Part shown: piece after piece, positions 8,466-16,823 of the stretch
Numbering within the stretch: the stretch's first letter is position 1
Layout of the letters: each line of letters opens with the position of its first letter
Assembly: GCF_001908275.1 (NCBI RefSeq)
Contig: NZ_CP018620.1
Span: forward strand, 6,324,001-6,388,000
Reading direction: 5' to 3'
Origin: Paenibacillus xylanexedens
GTDB taxonomy: Bacteria > Bacillota > Bacilli > Paenibacillales > Paenibacillaceae
DNA length: 64,000 nucleotides
Program-made: the position numbers and the translations under genes
The notes under the pieces: model-generated
Databases searched by the model: none
Seen by the model: only the letters and a program-made list of their open reading frames with translations
Told to the model about the DNA's origin: nothing

Positions 8466-9032
8466 ATGGAACATCCTGAGCAAGAAAAAATCCCTTACAG
8501 CCTGAATAGCCGCAAGGTCGCGGAGGCCACAAGGGAATGGCTGCATAAGCGGGGCGTCACGATCCCTGAGATCGCAGAACTGGTCATGTTATTGCAGCAA
8601 AAATATTATCCAGGTCTTACGATGGAAGAATGTATCGAAAATGTGGAGATGGTTCTCCGTAAACGTGAGGTACAGAATGCTGTTTTGACCGGAATTCAGC
8701 TTGATATTCTGGCAGAACAGGGGCAGCTCATATCTCCTTTGCAGGAGATGATTGAGAACGATGAAGGATTGTATGGCGTGGATGAGATTTTGGCATTCTC
8801 CATCGTCAATGTATATGGCAGCATTGGATTTACGAATTATGGTTATGTGGACAAGCTGAAACCAGGGGTGCTTGAACGACTGAATGACAAGAGCCTGGGC
8901 CCTGTCCACACGTTCTTCGATGATATTGTCGGTGCGATTGCATCAGCAGCGAGCAGTCGGATCGCCCATCGCAAACAATCCGAGCTTGAAGAAGCACTGG
9001 GAGAAAAACCTGTTAGTGATGACGCCGTATAA
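8466..9032 (+). CDS. Phosphatidylglycerophosphatase A family protein (YutG-like)
   Basis: The 188-residue protein matches the PgpA family as found in bacilli. The second half carries the family signature region GVDEILAFSIVNVYGSIGFTNYG and the acidic FFDDIVGAIASAA near the C-terminus. In the established family the reaction is removal of phosphate from phosphatidylglycerol phosphate, giving phosphatidylglycerol. The bacillar proteins lack the multi-helix membrane part of E. coli PgpA, so the exact substrate here is less certain. The start at 8466 follows GAGGAGG by 8 bases; the frame extends nine codons further upstream without support. It is transcribed alone, divergently from gerM, and ends at a good terminator. 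Confidence 0.85.
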   Translation: MEHPEQEKIPYSLNSRKVAEATREWLHKRGVTIPEIAELVMLLQQKYYPGLTMEECIENVEMVLRKREVQNAVLTGIQLDILAEQGQLISPLQEMIENDEGLYGVDEILAFSIVNVYGSIGFTNYGYVDKLKPGVLERLNDKSLGPVHTFFDDIVGAIASAASSRIAHRKQSELEEALGEKPVSDDAV

Positions 9033-9130
9033 TGTGCGTAACTCGTTTCATACCTGAAGCTATGTGGAACATTGGACATGTGTATGGATGCTTCGTGAAA
9101 TAACTGTTCAATAAAATAACTGTTCATGGA

Positions 9131-9156
9131 AAAAGCGGCCAGATGGCCGCTTTTTT
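9131..9156. terminator. Bidirectional terminator between the pgpA-like and ferric-reductase-like genes
   Basis: A perfect GC-rich stem (AAGCGGCC with GGCCGCTT), a short AGAT loop and T6 on the plus strand, with an A-run on the other side. It sits between two convergent genes. Confidence 0.88.
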
Positions 9157-9192
9157 GCATGTGTAAGATACTTTTTGATCATCCATATGTTA

Positions 9193-9846
9193 TTATTTCA
9201 GATGTTTAGGTCGTACCGTTCCCACCAAACCAAAACCTTCAACCCAATTCTGCTCGGAAGGTGAACCAGATGTTACCCGTTTCGGTCCAATCGTGATTTC
9301 CGGGCCTTTGCGCTCTCGCAACATGCCACGTAACACCGTGATACCGAGAATGCTGAGTCCGGTAAATACATATATCATCCGCATGATGATGTTGCCAGAA
9401 TCCGTTCCGGTAACCATGCCGTGAACCAGCAGACCAATGAACACCGGATAGGACAACATGTGGAACATGAACCACCATTTACGGCCCAGCTTGTTCCGCA
9501 GATCACTGGATAACAGGACAATCACTAATCCGTAGAAGGCTAACGTTCCCAGACCACTGCCGATCGGATGTACGGAGGCGGTAAAAGGAATCAGAAGTTC
9601 TCCCCAGGTAAATGGGCTGTAATGATCAATATATAACGTTAATGCGTGCACGAGTCCAAGTCCGAAGGCGAGCCAGGTCGTTCGGGTATGCCATTTGAAC
9701 ATGGCTGCTTTTGGTTTGCCTTTGGCCATAGGCATCCCTTGCGCAATACCCAGAAACACACCGGCAAAGAGCAACACATAAGCAGCAATTCCACTAATTC
9801 GAATGATATTCCACGTTGGCAGGTAATCTACAATCCATTGTGCCAT
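9193..9846 (-). CDS. Ferric-reductase-like transmembrane haem protein (MsrQ/YedZ type)
   Basis: The 217-residue protein has about six membrane helices and two spaced histidine pairs, WH...VHAL (14 apart) and FH...VHG (13 apart), the usual pattern for two b-type haems in the ferric reductase-like domain. It lacks FAD and NAD(P)H domains, so it should pass electrons across the membrane from quinol or another carrier to an outside acceptor. It is the last gene of an operon with apbE and a small exported protein ending in TGAS, which suggests a flavin on the outer face as acceptor. The start at 9846 is preceded by GGGGGAG with 6-base spacing. Confidence 0.85.
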   Translation of the reverse strand: MAQWIVDYLPTWNIIRISGIAAYVLLFAGVFLGIAQGMPMAKGKPKAAMFKWHTRTTWLAFGLGLVHALTLYIDHYSPFTWGELLIPFTASVHPIGSGLGTLAFYGLVIVLLSSDLRNKLGRKWWFMFHMLSYPVFIGLLVHGMVTGTDSGNIIMRMIYVFTGLSILGITVLRGMLRERKGPEITIGPKRVTSGSPSEQNWVEGFGLVGTVRPKHLK

Positions 9847-9882
9847 AACCGGCTCCCCCATATCTGTTAGACTTGTCCTCGT

Positions 9883-10926
9883 TTATAATAGACTGAAGCG
9901 ATGATCCGGATCAAAACCGGGCCAGTGCTCAGCAAGCGTATCCGTATTCCCTCTAAAATAATTACTCCCATCCCGTGTCATCCACAGGACGTCATGCCGA
10001 TCGTAATGTCGGTTTAACCAGCCCACCGCCTCGGCACTCCCCAGAATGCATACCGTCTTGGCAATGATCTCGCATTGCGAAGCATGCTGTCCCAGAACGG
10101 TACACTGCAATACGTCCGTATCTGCCGGCTCCATCGTCCGGGGGTCAATGAGGTGGTGTGCAAAGCTTCCATCCGTATTCTGCCATTGTCTGCGGGAAAT
10201 ACCCGAAGTGGCAACAGCTCCTCGCTGTAAACGGATCGCTCCCGACATAGCACCCTGATTCTGCAAAGGATCTGCTACTTGCAAGGTCCATTGGGAATGG
10301 TCTGGTGAACCCCATACTTGAATATCTCCACCCGCGTTAATCAAACCCGCTGGAATATGCAATGTTCGCTGCAACCAGTCTGCGATACGCTCTACTGCCC
10401 AGCCCTTAACAATGCCTCCTAAGTCCAACTCAGCTCCGGGGTCCAGATGAACCATCCGGCTACCTTCCCGCTGAATCCAGCTCGGACGGCTGTGGTCATA
10501 TCGATCTTCCATCCAGCCTGATGATTCAGGTGTTCTCGTTCGCAATATGCGTTCAATTAATGGACGTTTCAATTGTCGTTGCTGCACCTTCTCGAAGCTT
10601 AGATCGTATCCTGAAGCCTGAAGAGCCTGCGAGATACCCGGTTGAAAAATCCCTTCGGTCAGGCCAATATATCCATAGGCCAAACTCAAAACTTCATCCA
10701 TCGCAGCGGAGATGGGCATCCATCCGGTTGAAGCATTCAAACGATTCAGTTCACTGTCTGCAACAAATCGGCTGAAGCGCTGCTCCTGCGTCTCAAACCA
10801 ATTCTTCACCACGGTTGCTGCATGTTCAGCTTCTTCCCGCCCAGCTGACAGTTGCACTTCAACATCCGTGTTCATCGCACGGAATTGAAATCGGAGCGGA
10901 CGAGCAACTTGCTCCGTGCGGCTCAT
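9883..10926 (-). CDS. apbE: FAD:protein FMN transferase (ApbE family)
   Basis: ApbE enzymes attach FMN from FAD to a Ser or Thr of target proteins through a phosphoester bond, using Mg2+. The 347-residue protein shows the family's N-terminal AMNTDVEVQL, AELDLGGIVKGWAVERIAD in the middle, INAGGDIQVWG, AVATSG, HHLIDPRTMEPAD and the C-terminal metal-site region (SQCEIIAKTVCILG). There is Glu where many homologues have Asp; the change is conservative. No signal peptide is visible, so it appears cytoplasmic, whereas many ApbE enzymes are exported; modification would then precede or accompany export of the target. The ATG overlaps the stop of the TGAS-ended gene (ATGA), a sign that enzyme and substrate may be made together. 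Confidence 0.9.
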   Translation of the reverse strand: MSRTEQVARPLRFQFRAMNTDVEVQLSAGREEAEHAATVVKNWFETQEQRFSRFVADSELNRLNASTGWMPISAAMDEVLSLAYGYIGLTEGIFQPGISQALQASGYDLSFEKVQQRQLKRPLIERILRTRTPESSGWMEDRYDHSRPSWIQREGSRMVHLDPGAELDLGGIVKGWAVERIADWLQRTLHIPAGLINAGGDIQVWGSPDHSQWTLQVADPLQNQGAMSGAIRLQRGAVATSGISRRQWQNTDGSFAHHLIDPRTMEPADTDVLQCTVLGQHASQCEIIAKTVCILGSAEAVGWLNRHYDRHDVLWMTRDGSNYFRGNTDTLAEHWPGFDPDHRFSLL

Positions 10927-11339
10927 GATGCACCTGTACGTGACTGATAGTTGCCACTGCTGTATCCGGAGTCTGTACCCTGGTTATTTTGCCCGATACG
11001 CTGAGAATCTGAATAATTCCCCTCGTTACTCGAGCTCTGATCTGGCCGAGCTGCTTGTGTGCTATCGGATGTTCCATTATATTGACTATCATTATTGTCA
11101 TTGTCCTGCGTGTTCCAGTTGTTGCTGTCCGTTGTACTGTTGATCCATTCATCCATCACATCATCATGCGTATCCACTTGGCTTGAAGCAGTAACGCTTG
11201 TATCTGTGCCATTTGCTGCTGCATAGGCCACATCAAAGGCATCCGAAGTTCTTACATATTGAAAAAGTGCAGCCACAGTCAACGTTGCTGCCGCTGAAGC
11301 TTGCCATTTTCTCCATTGATTCCGTTTTCTTCTGGTCAT
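10923..11339 (-). CDS. Small exported Ser/Asn/Asp-rich protein ending in TGAS (candidate ApbE target)
   Basis: The 138-residue protein has a basic N-terminus (MTRRKRNQWRKW), one hydrophobic segment that could be a signal peptide or anchor (SAAATLTVAALFQYV), and then about 100 residues of low-complexity Ser, Asn, Asp, Thr and Gln. It ends exactly with the residues T-G-A-S. ApbE attaches FMN in motifs of the form D-x-x-(S/T)-G-A-(S/T). The ending matches the SGAT/TGAS core but has Gln instead of Asp at the first position, and no FMN-binding (PF04205) fold can be seen. Its stop overlaps the apbE start. It may be a minimal flavin carrier for the neighbouring haem protein, or a degenerate relative of one. 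The function is inference. Confidence 0.7.
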   Translation of the reverse strand: MTRRKRNQWRKWQASAAATLTVAALFQYVRTSDAFDVAYAAANGTDTSVTASSQVDTHDDVMDEWINSTTDSNNWNTQDNDNNDSQYNGTSDSTQAARPDQSSSNEGNYSDSQRIGQNNQGTDSGYSSGNYQSRTGAS

Positions 11340-11358
11340 CGCTCTTCCCTGCTTTCTT

Positions 11359-11384
11359 TAGGGTGTGTCTTAAGACACGCCCTA
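11359..11384. promoter_or_regulatory. 26-bp palindrome before the TGAS-apbE operon
   Basis: TAGGGTGTGTCTT and AAGACACGCCCTA form a dyad with one mismatch and no spacer. It lies 20-45 bp before the first start codon of the operon. No T-tract follows, so an operator is more likely than a terminator. Confidence 0.45.
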
Positions 11385-11451
11385 GCGAAGTTCATAGATG
11401 TATCATAGGCGCGCTGGCTTAAAAATAGATGAATGAACCGTTAAGAGAGGC

Positions 11452-11492
11452 TAAAAAGGCCCAGAACAGGTGGATTTCCTGTCCCGAGCCTC
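11452..11492 (-). terminator. Probable terminator after the MBL-fold gene
   Basis: On the minus strand, GGCTCGGGACAGG pairs imperfectly with CCTGTTCTGGGCC and is followed by TTTTT. It lies 45 bases after the MBL gene. Confidence 0.6.
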
Positions 11493-11537
11493 TATATAAG
11501 ATCGTATTATCATTTCATATCGATATCATCATTCCGT

Positions 11538-12521
11538 TTAGATTTGAAAATAGAACGTGCCATCCGGTTGCTGCTCTTGCTTCACTAGTTCGCGTCGAAT
11601 TAACTCCTGCAAATGGGCTAACGTCTCACTCATGGCAAACCGCAGTTGATGGGTACCCAGCCGATTGCCAAACATGTGCACACAGATGTCATACGCATTC
11701 GCCGGTGACTCCTGAATTCGTTCCGTCATCTTCTGAAGACGTTCCTCGTGATGAGCCAGCAATTGAACTGTCCGTTCGTTGAACTGGGCAAAAGGATTCC
11801 GATGCCCTGGATACGCCTGTTTGACATTTAGCCCCCCGAGACGTTGTAATCCTTCCATATAAGACAATAATGGCTGAGGGTCACTGCCGGGTTGCAGACT
11901 AATATTCGGTGAAATCTGTGGCAAAACTGCATCTCCGCACAGAATCTCCATGGACTCCGGCGCATAAAAGGATAAATGGCCTGGGGCATGTCCACCCGTC
12001 TCCACAGCAACCCAACGTTTCCCGCCCATATTAAGCCACTCGCCATCTTCAATGGGTGTCACCTTCGGAAGTGGTGTGATCTGCGAAGTAAATGCCTTCA
12101 TATGTTCATGTATCTGCTCAGTCTTGTCTTCCGGCATTCCGTGGCTTCCATAATAATCAGGTAATAATGTATTAATACGTGAATCAGGTCCCCACATATA
12201 GTCGGCCTCTTGGCGGGAGCGTGTGGACATTCGAACGGGTGCCCCCGTCATCTGTTGCATCCAACCCGACAACCCAAGATGATCGGGGTGATGGTGGGTG
12301 AGTACAATTTGACGAATATCGCTAAAGGTCAGGCCGAGATCTGCCAGCGCTTCACTCCACTCCTGTTCTGTTTCCGAATTACGCGGTCCCGGATCTATAA
12401 TAGTTATCTTCCCATCCGGTTCTGAAAACACATAACTGTTCACCCATCGTAAGGGAAACGACATGCTGATCTTGACCCGGTGCATGCCCTCTGTCATGGG
12501 CATCTCTTCTGTGCGCTTCAT
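11538..12521 (-). CDS. MBL-fold metallo-hydrolase
   Basis: This 327-residue protein has the metallo-beta-lactamase motif THHHPDH (around residues 75-81), a further metal ligand in GGHAPGH, a bridging Asp in LCGDAVLPQ, and a late histidine in AYPGHRNPF. Such proteins hydrolyse thioesters, lactones or phosphoesters using two zinc ions. The arrangement with a C-terminal helical winged-helix-like tail is like the LACTB2/hydroxyacylglutathione hydrolase-like group. No signal peptide is seen. It follows the methyltransferase gene by 27 bases on the same strand, so the two form an operon. The substrate is not predictable from sequence. Confidence 0.88.
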   Translation of the reverse strand: MKRTEEMPMTEGMHRVKISMSFPLRWVNSYVFSEPDGKITIIDPGPRNSETEQEWSEALADLGLTFSDIRQIVLTHHHPDHLGLSGWMQQMTGAPVRMSTRSRQEADYMWGPDSRINTLLPDYYGSHGMPEDKTEQIHEHMKAFTSQITPLPKVTPIEDGEWLNMGGKRWVAVETGGHAPGHLSFYAPESMEILCGDAVLPQISPNISLQPGSDPQPLLSYMEGLQRLGGLNVKQAYPGHRNPFAQFNERTVQLLAHHEERLQKMTERIQESPANAYDICVHMFGNRLGTHQLRFAMSETLAHLQELIRRELVKQEQQPDGTFYFQI

Positions 12522-12548
12522 GTTATCCCCCTTCCAAACTGTCTCTGT

Positions 12549-13292
12549 TCACTCCACAGGACGACGACCAACAAAAATCATGCGCGGAGAAGTCTGCTCG
12601 TCATATTTCTCTTCGTCATAGCCGCCATGTACCTGATCTACCCGGAGTCCGGCGGCACTTAACATCTGACTCAGTTGTTCACGTGTGTACAACTTCACAC
12701 GTTCCTGATATACCCGCGGTTCATGTCCGGATGTGGTATCCGTAATGCGAATTTCCTTTTGCACAAACCCTTCCTCAATCTTGCGATACTCCTCAATCCG
12801 CTGCCCCTCATCCTCTCGAACGGAGTGCTGCACCAGATGCCGAGTCACATAAGCCGTATTCATAAAATCAATTATAAAGCTGCCACCCGGGCGAAGCATA
12901 CGATGAATGGCACGTAATACTTTCAGTTGTTCTCCGTCCTCCAGGAAATAACCAAACGATGTGAACAGATTAACTACAGCGTCAAAGCCACCTTTCAGCG
13001 GCAGTTCACGCATGTCTGCGTGACACCAAGATACTCGGTGTTCAGTGTCCATTAGGCGCGCTTCACGTAGAAGCACATCGGACAGATCAACTCCGGTCAC
13101 TCGCAATCCTGCGTCAGCAAGTGCCATGGAGTGCCGTCCCATACCGCAGCATAGATCCAATACTTCAGCATTGGGCTCAAGCTTCAACCAATTGATCATT
13201 TTATGTACTTCCTGATGGGCACCCTGCACATCCCGGTGCTTGTATACGAGAAGATAATCTTCTCCAAAACTCTTTTCATACCATTCCGTCAT
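12549..13292 (-). CDS. Class I SAM-dependent methyltransferase
   Basis: The 247-residue protein has the standard class I methyltransferase signs: VLDLCCGMGRHSMALAD (motif I, about 46-62), VTGVDLSDVLL (motif II), MRELPLKGGFDAVVNLFTSFGYF (motif IV) and LRPGGSFIIDFMN (motif VI). It resembles cytoplasmic small-molecule methyltransferases. The methyl acceptor is unknown. It is the first gene of a two-gene unit with the MBL hydrolase. Confidence 0.88.
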   Translation of the reverse strand: MTEWYEKSFGEDYLLVYKHRDVQGAHQEVHKMINWLKLEPNAEVLDLCCGMGRHSMALADAGLRVTGVDLSDVLLREARLMDTEHRVSWCHADMRELPLKGGFDAVVNLFTSFGYFLEDGEQLKVLRAIHRMLRPGGSFIIDFMNTAYVTRHLVQHSVREDEGQRIEEYRKIEEGFVQKEIRITDTTSGHEPRVYQERVKLYTREQLSQMLSAAGLRVDQVHGGYDEEKYDEQTSPRMIFVGRRPVE

Positions 13293-13428
13293 CCATTCTC
13301 GCCCTCCACTTGGTCACTGGCTCTCTATCTGTAGTACGCTATGTACAGGCCTGATCATTTCCACTAGCTTTAATGTATTGTAACGTCTTTATTCTGCAAA
13401 CTCAAAAAATTCCAGTAAGTTTCCAACA

Positions 13429-13457
13429 TTGAAGAGCCAAAATGCACACGATATAAT
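13429..13457 (+). promoter_or_regulatory. Predicted sigma-A promoter of the DUF72 gene
   Basis: TTGAAG, a 17-base spacer and a perfect TATAAT lie about 70 bases before the DUF72 start codon. Confidence 0.65.
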
Positions 13458-13524
13458 GTTAGACATACGCCTGCAAATCGGTTAATTATAAGAGGTTGTT
13501 CAAAAAGCAACAGGAGGTGTTCTT

Positions 13525-14400
13525 ATGATTCACATCGGACTTACCGGATGGGGGGATCAGGAAGATCTCTATCCCATCCGCACCAAAGCTAAAGACAAGC
13601 TCGGTCTATACGGGAAATACTTCTCCACCGTGGAGGTGGATAGTTCCTTCTATGCTGTTCAGCCGCAGGATCGAATGGCACGGTGGGCCGCCGAGACGCC
13701 CGAATCCTTTGCTTTTATCATCAAAGCCTATCAGGGAATGACCGGACATCTGCGGGGCAAGCCCTACTTCACCAGTACGTCGGAGATGTATAAGGCTTTT
13801 CGGGAATCACTGGAGCCTGTCATTGAAGCTGGCAAAATGCAGGCAGCCTTGTTTCAATATCCACCTTGGTTTGAATGTAATAAAGACAACGTGAAAGAGC
13901 TTCGTGAAGTGAAACTTCGAATGGAAGGCATTCCGTGCGCACTCGAATTCCGCCATCGCAGCTGGTATGAAGATGGCATGCGTGAGCGAACACTTGCGTT
14001 CCTGAAAGAGCAAGGCTGGATTCACAGTGTCTGTGATGAACCTCAGGCCGGTCCAGGTTCCATTCCCATCGTGCCACAGGCGACGGATTCGGAGATGACA
14101 CTGGTTCGCATGCACGGACGCAACGTGTCCGGCTGGCATCAGAATGGTGCGCCCAATTGGCGCGAGACCCGTTATTTGTACCGTTACAACAAAGAAGAAC
14201 TGTTGGAGTGGAAAGGATATCTAGAGCAATTGCAGGAGCAGAGCAAGGATGTCTATGTTATTTTCAATAACAACTCCGGTGGCGATGCAGCAGCGAATGC
14301 ACAGATGATGATGAATATGCTGGATCTGCCAGTAAAGCCTTTTCCTGATCGTACTGAACCAGAGCAGGAAGAAGGACCGGAGCAGCTGGAGTTATTTTAA
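13525..14400 (+). CDS. DUF72 domain protein (YecE/YunF family)
   Basis: The 291-residue protein begins MIHIGLTGWGDQEDLYP and has the TIM-barrel-like family signs YFSTVEVDSSFYAVQ, ESFAFIIKAYQGMTGH, CALEFRHRSWYE and DVYVIFNNNSGGDAAANA. DUF72 proteins are widespread and their biochemical role is not settled. A strong AGGAGG lies 7 bases before the ATG. It stands alone, with its own promoter and terminator. Confidence 0.9.
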   Translation: MIHIGLTGWGDQEDLYPIRTKAKDKLGLYGKYFSTVEVDSSFYAVQPQDRMARWAAETPESFAFIIKAYQGMTGHLRGKPYFTSTSEMYKAFRESLEPVIEAGKMQAALFQYPPWFECNKDNVKELREVKLRMEGIPCALEFRHRSWYEDGMRERTLAFLKEQGWIHSVCDEPQAGPGSIPIVPQATDSEMTLVRMHGRNVSGWHQNGAPNWRETRYLYRYNKEELLEWKGYLEQLQEQSKDVYVIFNNNSGGDAAANAQMMMNMLDLPVKPFPDRTEPEQEEGPEQLELF

Positions 14401-14495
14401 TGCGTGTTGAAAACGAAGTTATTCATATTATTGGGTGAAGGTACGTGTATGTTATTGCTATCATGCAGATCAGATTCGGGATTGGAATAAAACTA

Positions 14496-14529
14496 AAAGC
14501 GGCAAGCCAGAGGGCATTGCCGCTTTCTT
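14496..14529 (+). terminator. Terminator after the DUF72 gene
   Basis: AAAGCGGCAA pairs perfectly with TTGCCGCTTT and is followed by CTTT on the plus strand. Confidence 0.75.
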
Positions 14530-14588
14530 TAGCTGGTTATCTACCTATAGAAGGCTATCCACATACATCCGTTCCGTTGCGTCAAACA

Positions 14589-16766
14589 TCAGCGCTGCGC
14601 GGCTGTAACCGAAGAATCGATAGGCACCTCGCGTAGCTGCTGGTTCATTTTATGCGCCTCAATGCCAGCCAAGAGCACAATCCCGATCCCATGGGTATCG
14701 TTCAGATTCCAACCCAGATCATCGCGATAATACAAGGCGGTAAACGAGTACCCGGAGCCCCGGCATACCCCATATATATTGCCTTTATAATCAATCGACA
14801 AGCGCGTTATGCCTTCCCATCCTTTGCGCACTGCTTCCAGATAGGGCTCGGGCTGCTCCAGCCACCCTTCCCGAATGCCGCGGGCATAGGCGTAGATGAA
14901 CATGGATGTGCAGGAAGTCTCTTCATACGAATCCGGGCGGTTCAACACCTGATGCCACAGTCCATTTTCCCCTTGTAGCGCCAAATAACCTTGACTTAAA
15001 TCACGATAGAAACGTAGCAATTCCGGCCGTTTCACATGATCATGTGGCAGGATGGATAACAATTCGGTTAATGAGAAGAGCACCCAGCCGTTCCCGCGTC
15101 CCCACGGAATATCTGTCGCCCGACCACGCACAAAATCATACACATGGGACATGATCTGTTGTTCGGGAAGATAGAGGTACTTACGGAACATCAGGAACTG
15201 ATTGACCGCATCATCCCAATACGCCCCATCGCCTGTCAACTGACCATACCTCATTAGAAAAGGTGTACTCATGTATAAGTCATCACACCACATCGTCTCC
15301 TGACGCATCTCCCCACTGCCACGAACTCGGTAAAAGGCACCATCCTCCAGACGTTCCTGCTCATCCGTAATGTAGCCCGCAATCCGATCCGCGGTATCTC
15401 TTCCCCCACGAATATCGCCCAACTCCATCGCAGCGAGCAGTGTAGATCCGAACGAACCGCAATCATCCAGACTGTCTATGGCAGACAGCTGATTATTGAT
15501 TCCTGCCGCACCGTACCCTTCCCGATCCCACAGACCGTAGCGATCAAATGAAGTACTCAGTTCAATATGTTGCCGTACATACTGAATGTAATCATTCCGT
15601 CCCAATTCCTGTCCCGTCTGGAGAAGTCCAAGCAGGGTGACGCCGAGCGGATAATTCCACTTTCCGTAATGTGTATTTTCCAGGTAAGGACGCACACGGG
15701 TGTCGGGAAGATCTACCCGCCAATACACACCTTTTGCACCATCATCAAATACGGTATCGGTTCGCACGATGTCGGCGTGGGATGGTTCAGCACCGGGAGT
15801 AAACACACCTGTGTACAGCCATGGGTCAGAGCATCCTGCAACCGGATGAGGCGGTTTCAGTCTCCAGCCTGTGGAACCCGAACGCTCGGCATCTTCCAAG
15901 GTGAATCCCCACGAGCCACCTGCTACCTGGATTACACCTTTCACGACCAGATCCGAAGAACCGTAACGGCGTGGGAGTTCAACGCGGAAACTACCGCTAT
16001 TTCCAGCAGAGTATACTTCCGTTCCGGCCACATACAAGGTCAAAGCTCCATCATGACGTCCTTTTAAAATAACTGGTGTTGATCCTGGCAAGGTTACATC
16101 CAGTCTGGACCATGCGTAGGCCACAGCGGGCTGTTTCGTGCCGAAGATGCGGGCGAATGAACCTGCGCTTTGCTCCTCGTCTGTCCACGCCTTGCGCGGA
16201 TACCAGGTAAGACCTGTTTCTTCTTCCGTCATGCCGTCACGAGGAAGAGATAATACAGGTTCATCGACGGGTTCCGAATATAACCAGCCCTCCTGTCCCT
16301 GACGATCCTGTCCAGGAGTGAGGAAGTGTAGCGGGAAATTTTTGAACGAGGCTGTTCCGTAGATACCGCCGAATCCCACTTCTGTTTTGACAAAACATAA
16401 CAACACATCATTCCAGCCATAGTTAACGGAAATCGGAATCTGGGTTCTTCGCTCTGGAAATAATTCCTGCAATAGCTCAGACTTGAATACCTCTTCACCA
16501 TTCACATAGATTGTCACCGGACTATAACAGTTCAGGCCTGTATTTAACGTTGCATTCTGCTCGCTCCATAACTTGCCCCATACATATACGTACTGCCCTG
16601 CACGAGCCTCTACGCATTTCTCATTCAAATTCAGGTCGTAGCGATAATCCCCTAGCCTGCGAAAACCTCCCTGATGATAGGCTCTGAACAAAAATGAATG
16701 TTTGGGATGATCGCCAATATAACGCTGGGCCACCGTTGTCAATATATCTGGAATTGAATCGTACAC
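14589..16766 (-). CDS. GH105-type unsaturated rhamnogalacturonyl hydrolase with N-terminal beta-sandwich region
   Basis: The C-terminal half (about 350-710) is a GH88/GH105 six-hairpin barrel. The likely catalytic Asp lies in MWCDDLYMSTPFLMRYG, and typical segments include IPWGRGNGWVLFSLTELL and NGLWHQVLN. Enzymes of this family remove unsaturated uronic acid residues left by pectate or rhamnogalacturonan lyases. The N-terminal 330 residues are extra beta-rich sequence (VTIYVNGEEVFKSEL, LKGRHDGALTLYVAGTEVY), which makes the 725-residue protein about twice as long as a plain YteR-like enzyme. No signal peptide is present, so it should act on imported oligosaccharides. It is last in the run of three catabolic enzymes. 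Confidence 0.85.
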   Translation of the reverse strand: MYDSIPDILTTVAQRYIGDHPKHSFLFRAYHQGGFRRLGDYRYDLNLNEKCVEARAGQYVYVWGKLWSEQNATLNTGLNCYSPVTIYVNGEEVFKSELLQELFPERRTQIPISVNYGWNDVLLCFVKTEVGFGGIYGTASFKNFPLHFLTPGQDRQGQEGWLYSEPVDEPVLSLPRDGMTEEETGLTWYPRKAWTDEEQSAGSFARIFGTKQPAVAYAWSRLDVTLPGSTPVILKGRHDGALTLYVAGTEVYSAGNSGSFRVELPRRYGSSDLVVKGVIQVAGGSWGFTLEDAERSGSTGWRLKPPHPVAGCSDPWLYTGVFTPGAEPSHADIVRTDTVFDDGAKGVYWRVDLPDTRVRPYLENTHYGKWNYPLGVTLLGLLQTGQELGRNDYIQYVRQHIELSTSFDRYGLWDREGYGAAGINNQLSAIDSLDDCGSFGSTLLAAMELGDIRGGRDTADRIAGYITDEQERLEDGAFYRVRGSGEMRQETMWCDDLYMSTPFLMRYGQLTGDGAYWDDAVNQFLMFRKYLYLPEQQIMSHVYDFVRGRATDIPWGRGNGWVLFSLTELLSILPHDHVKRPELLRFYRDLSQGYLALQGENGLWHQVLNRPDSYEETSCTSMFIYAYARGIREGWLEQPEPYLEAVRKGWEGITRLSIDYKGNIYGVCRGSGYSFTALYYRDDLGWNLNDTHGIGIVLLAGIEAHKMNQQLREVPIDSSVTAAQR

Positions 16767-16823
16767 CTTGCCTGCAATCGCCTCGTTCTCATGAAAATAA
16801 CGAATGATCGTCAGCTCCCTTCC

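Noticed and set aside
13807..14139. Minus-strand open frames within the DUF72 gene
   Set aside because: The plus-strand gene has a promoter, ribosome site, family motifs and a terminator; the opposite frames have none of these.
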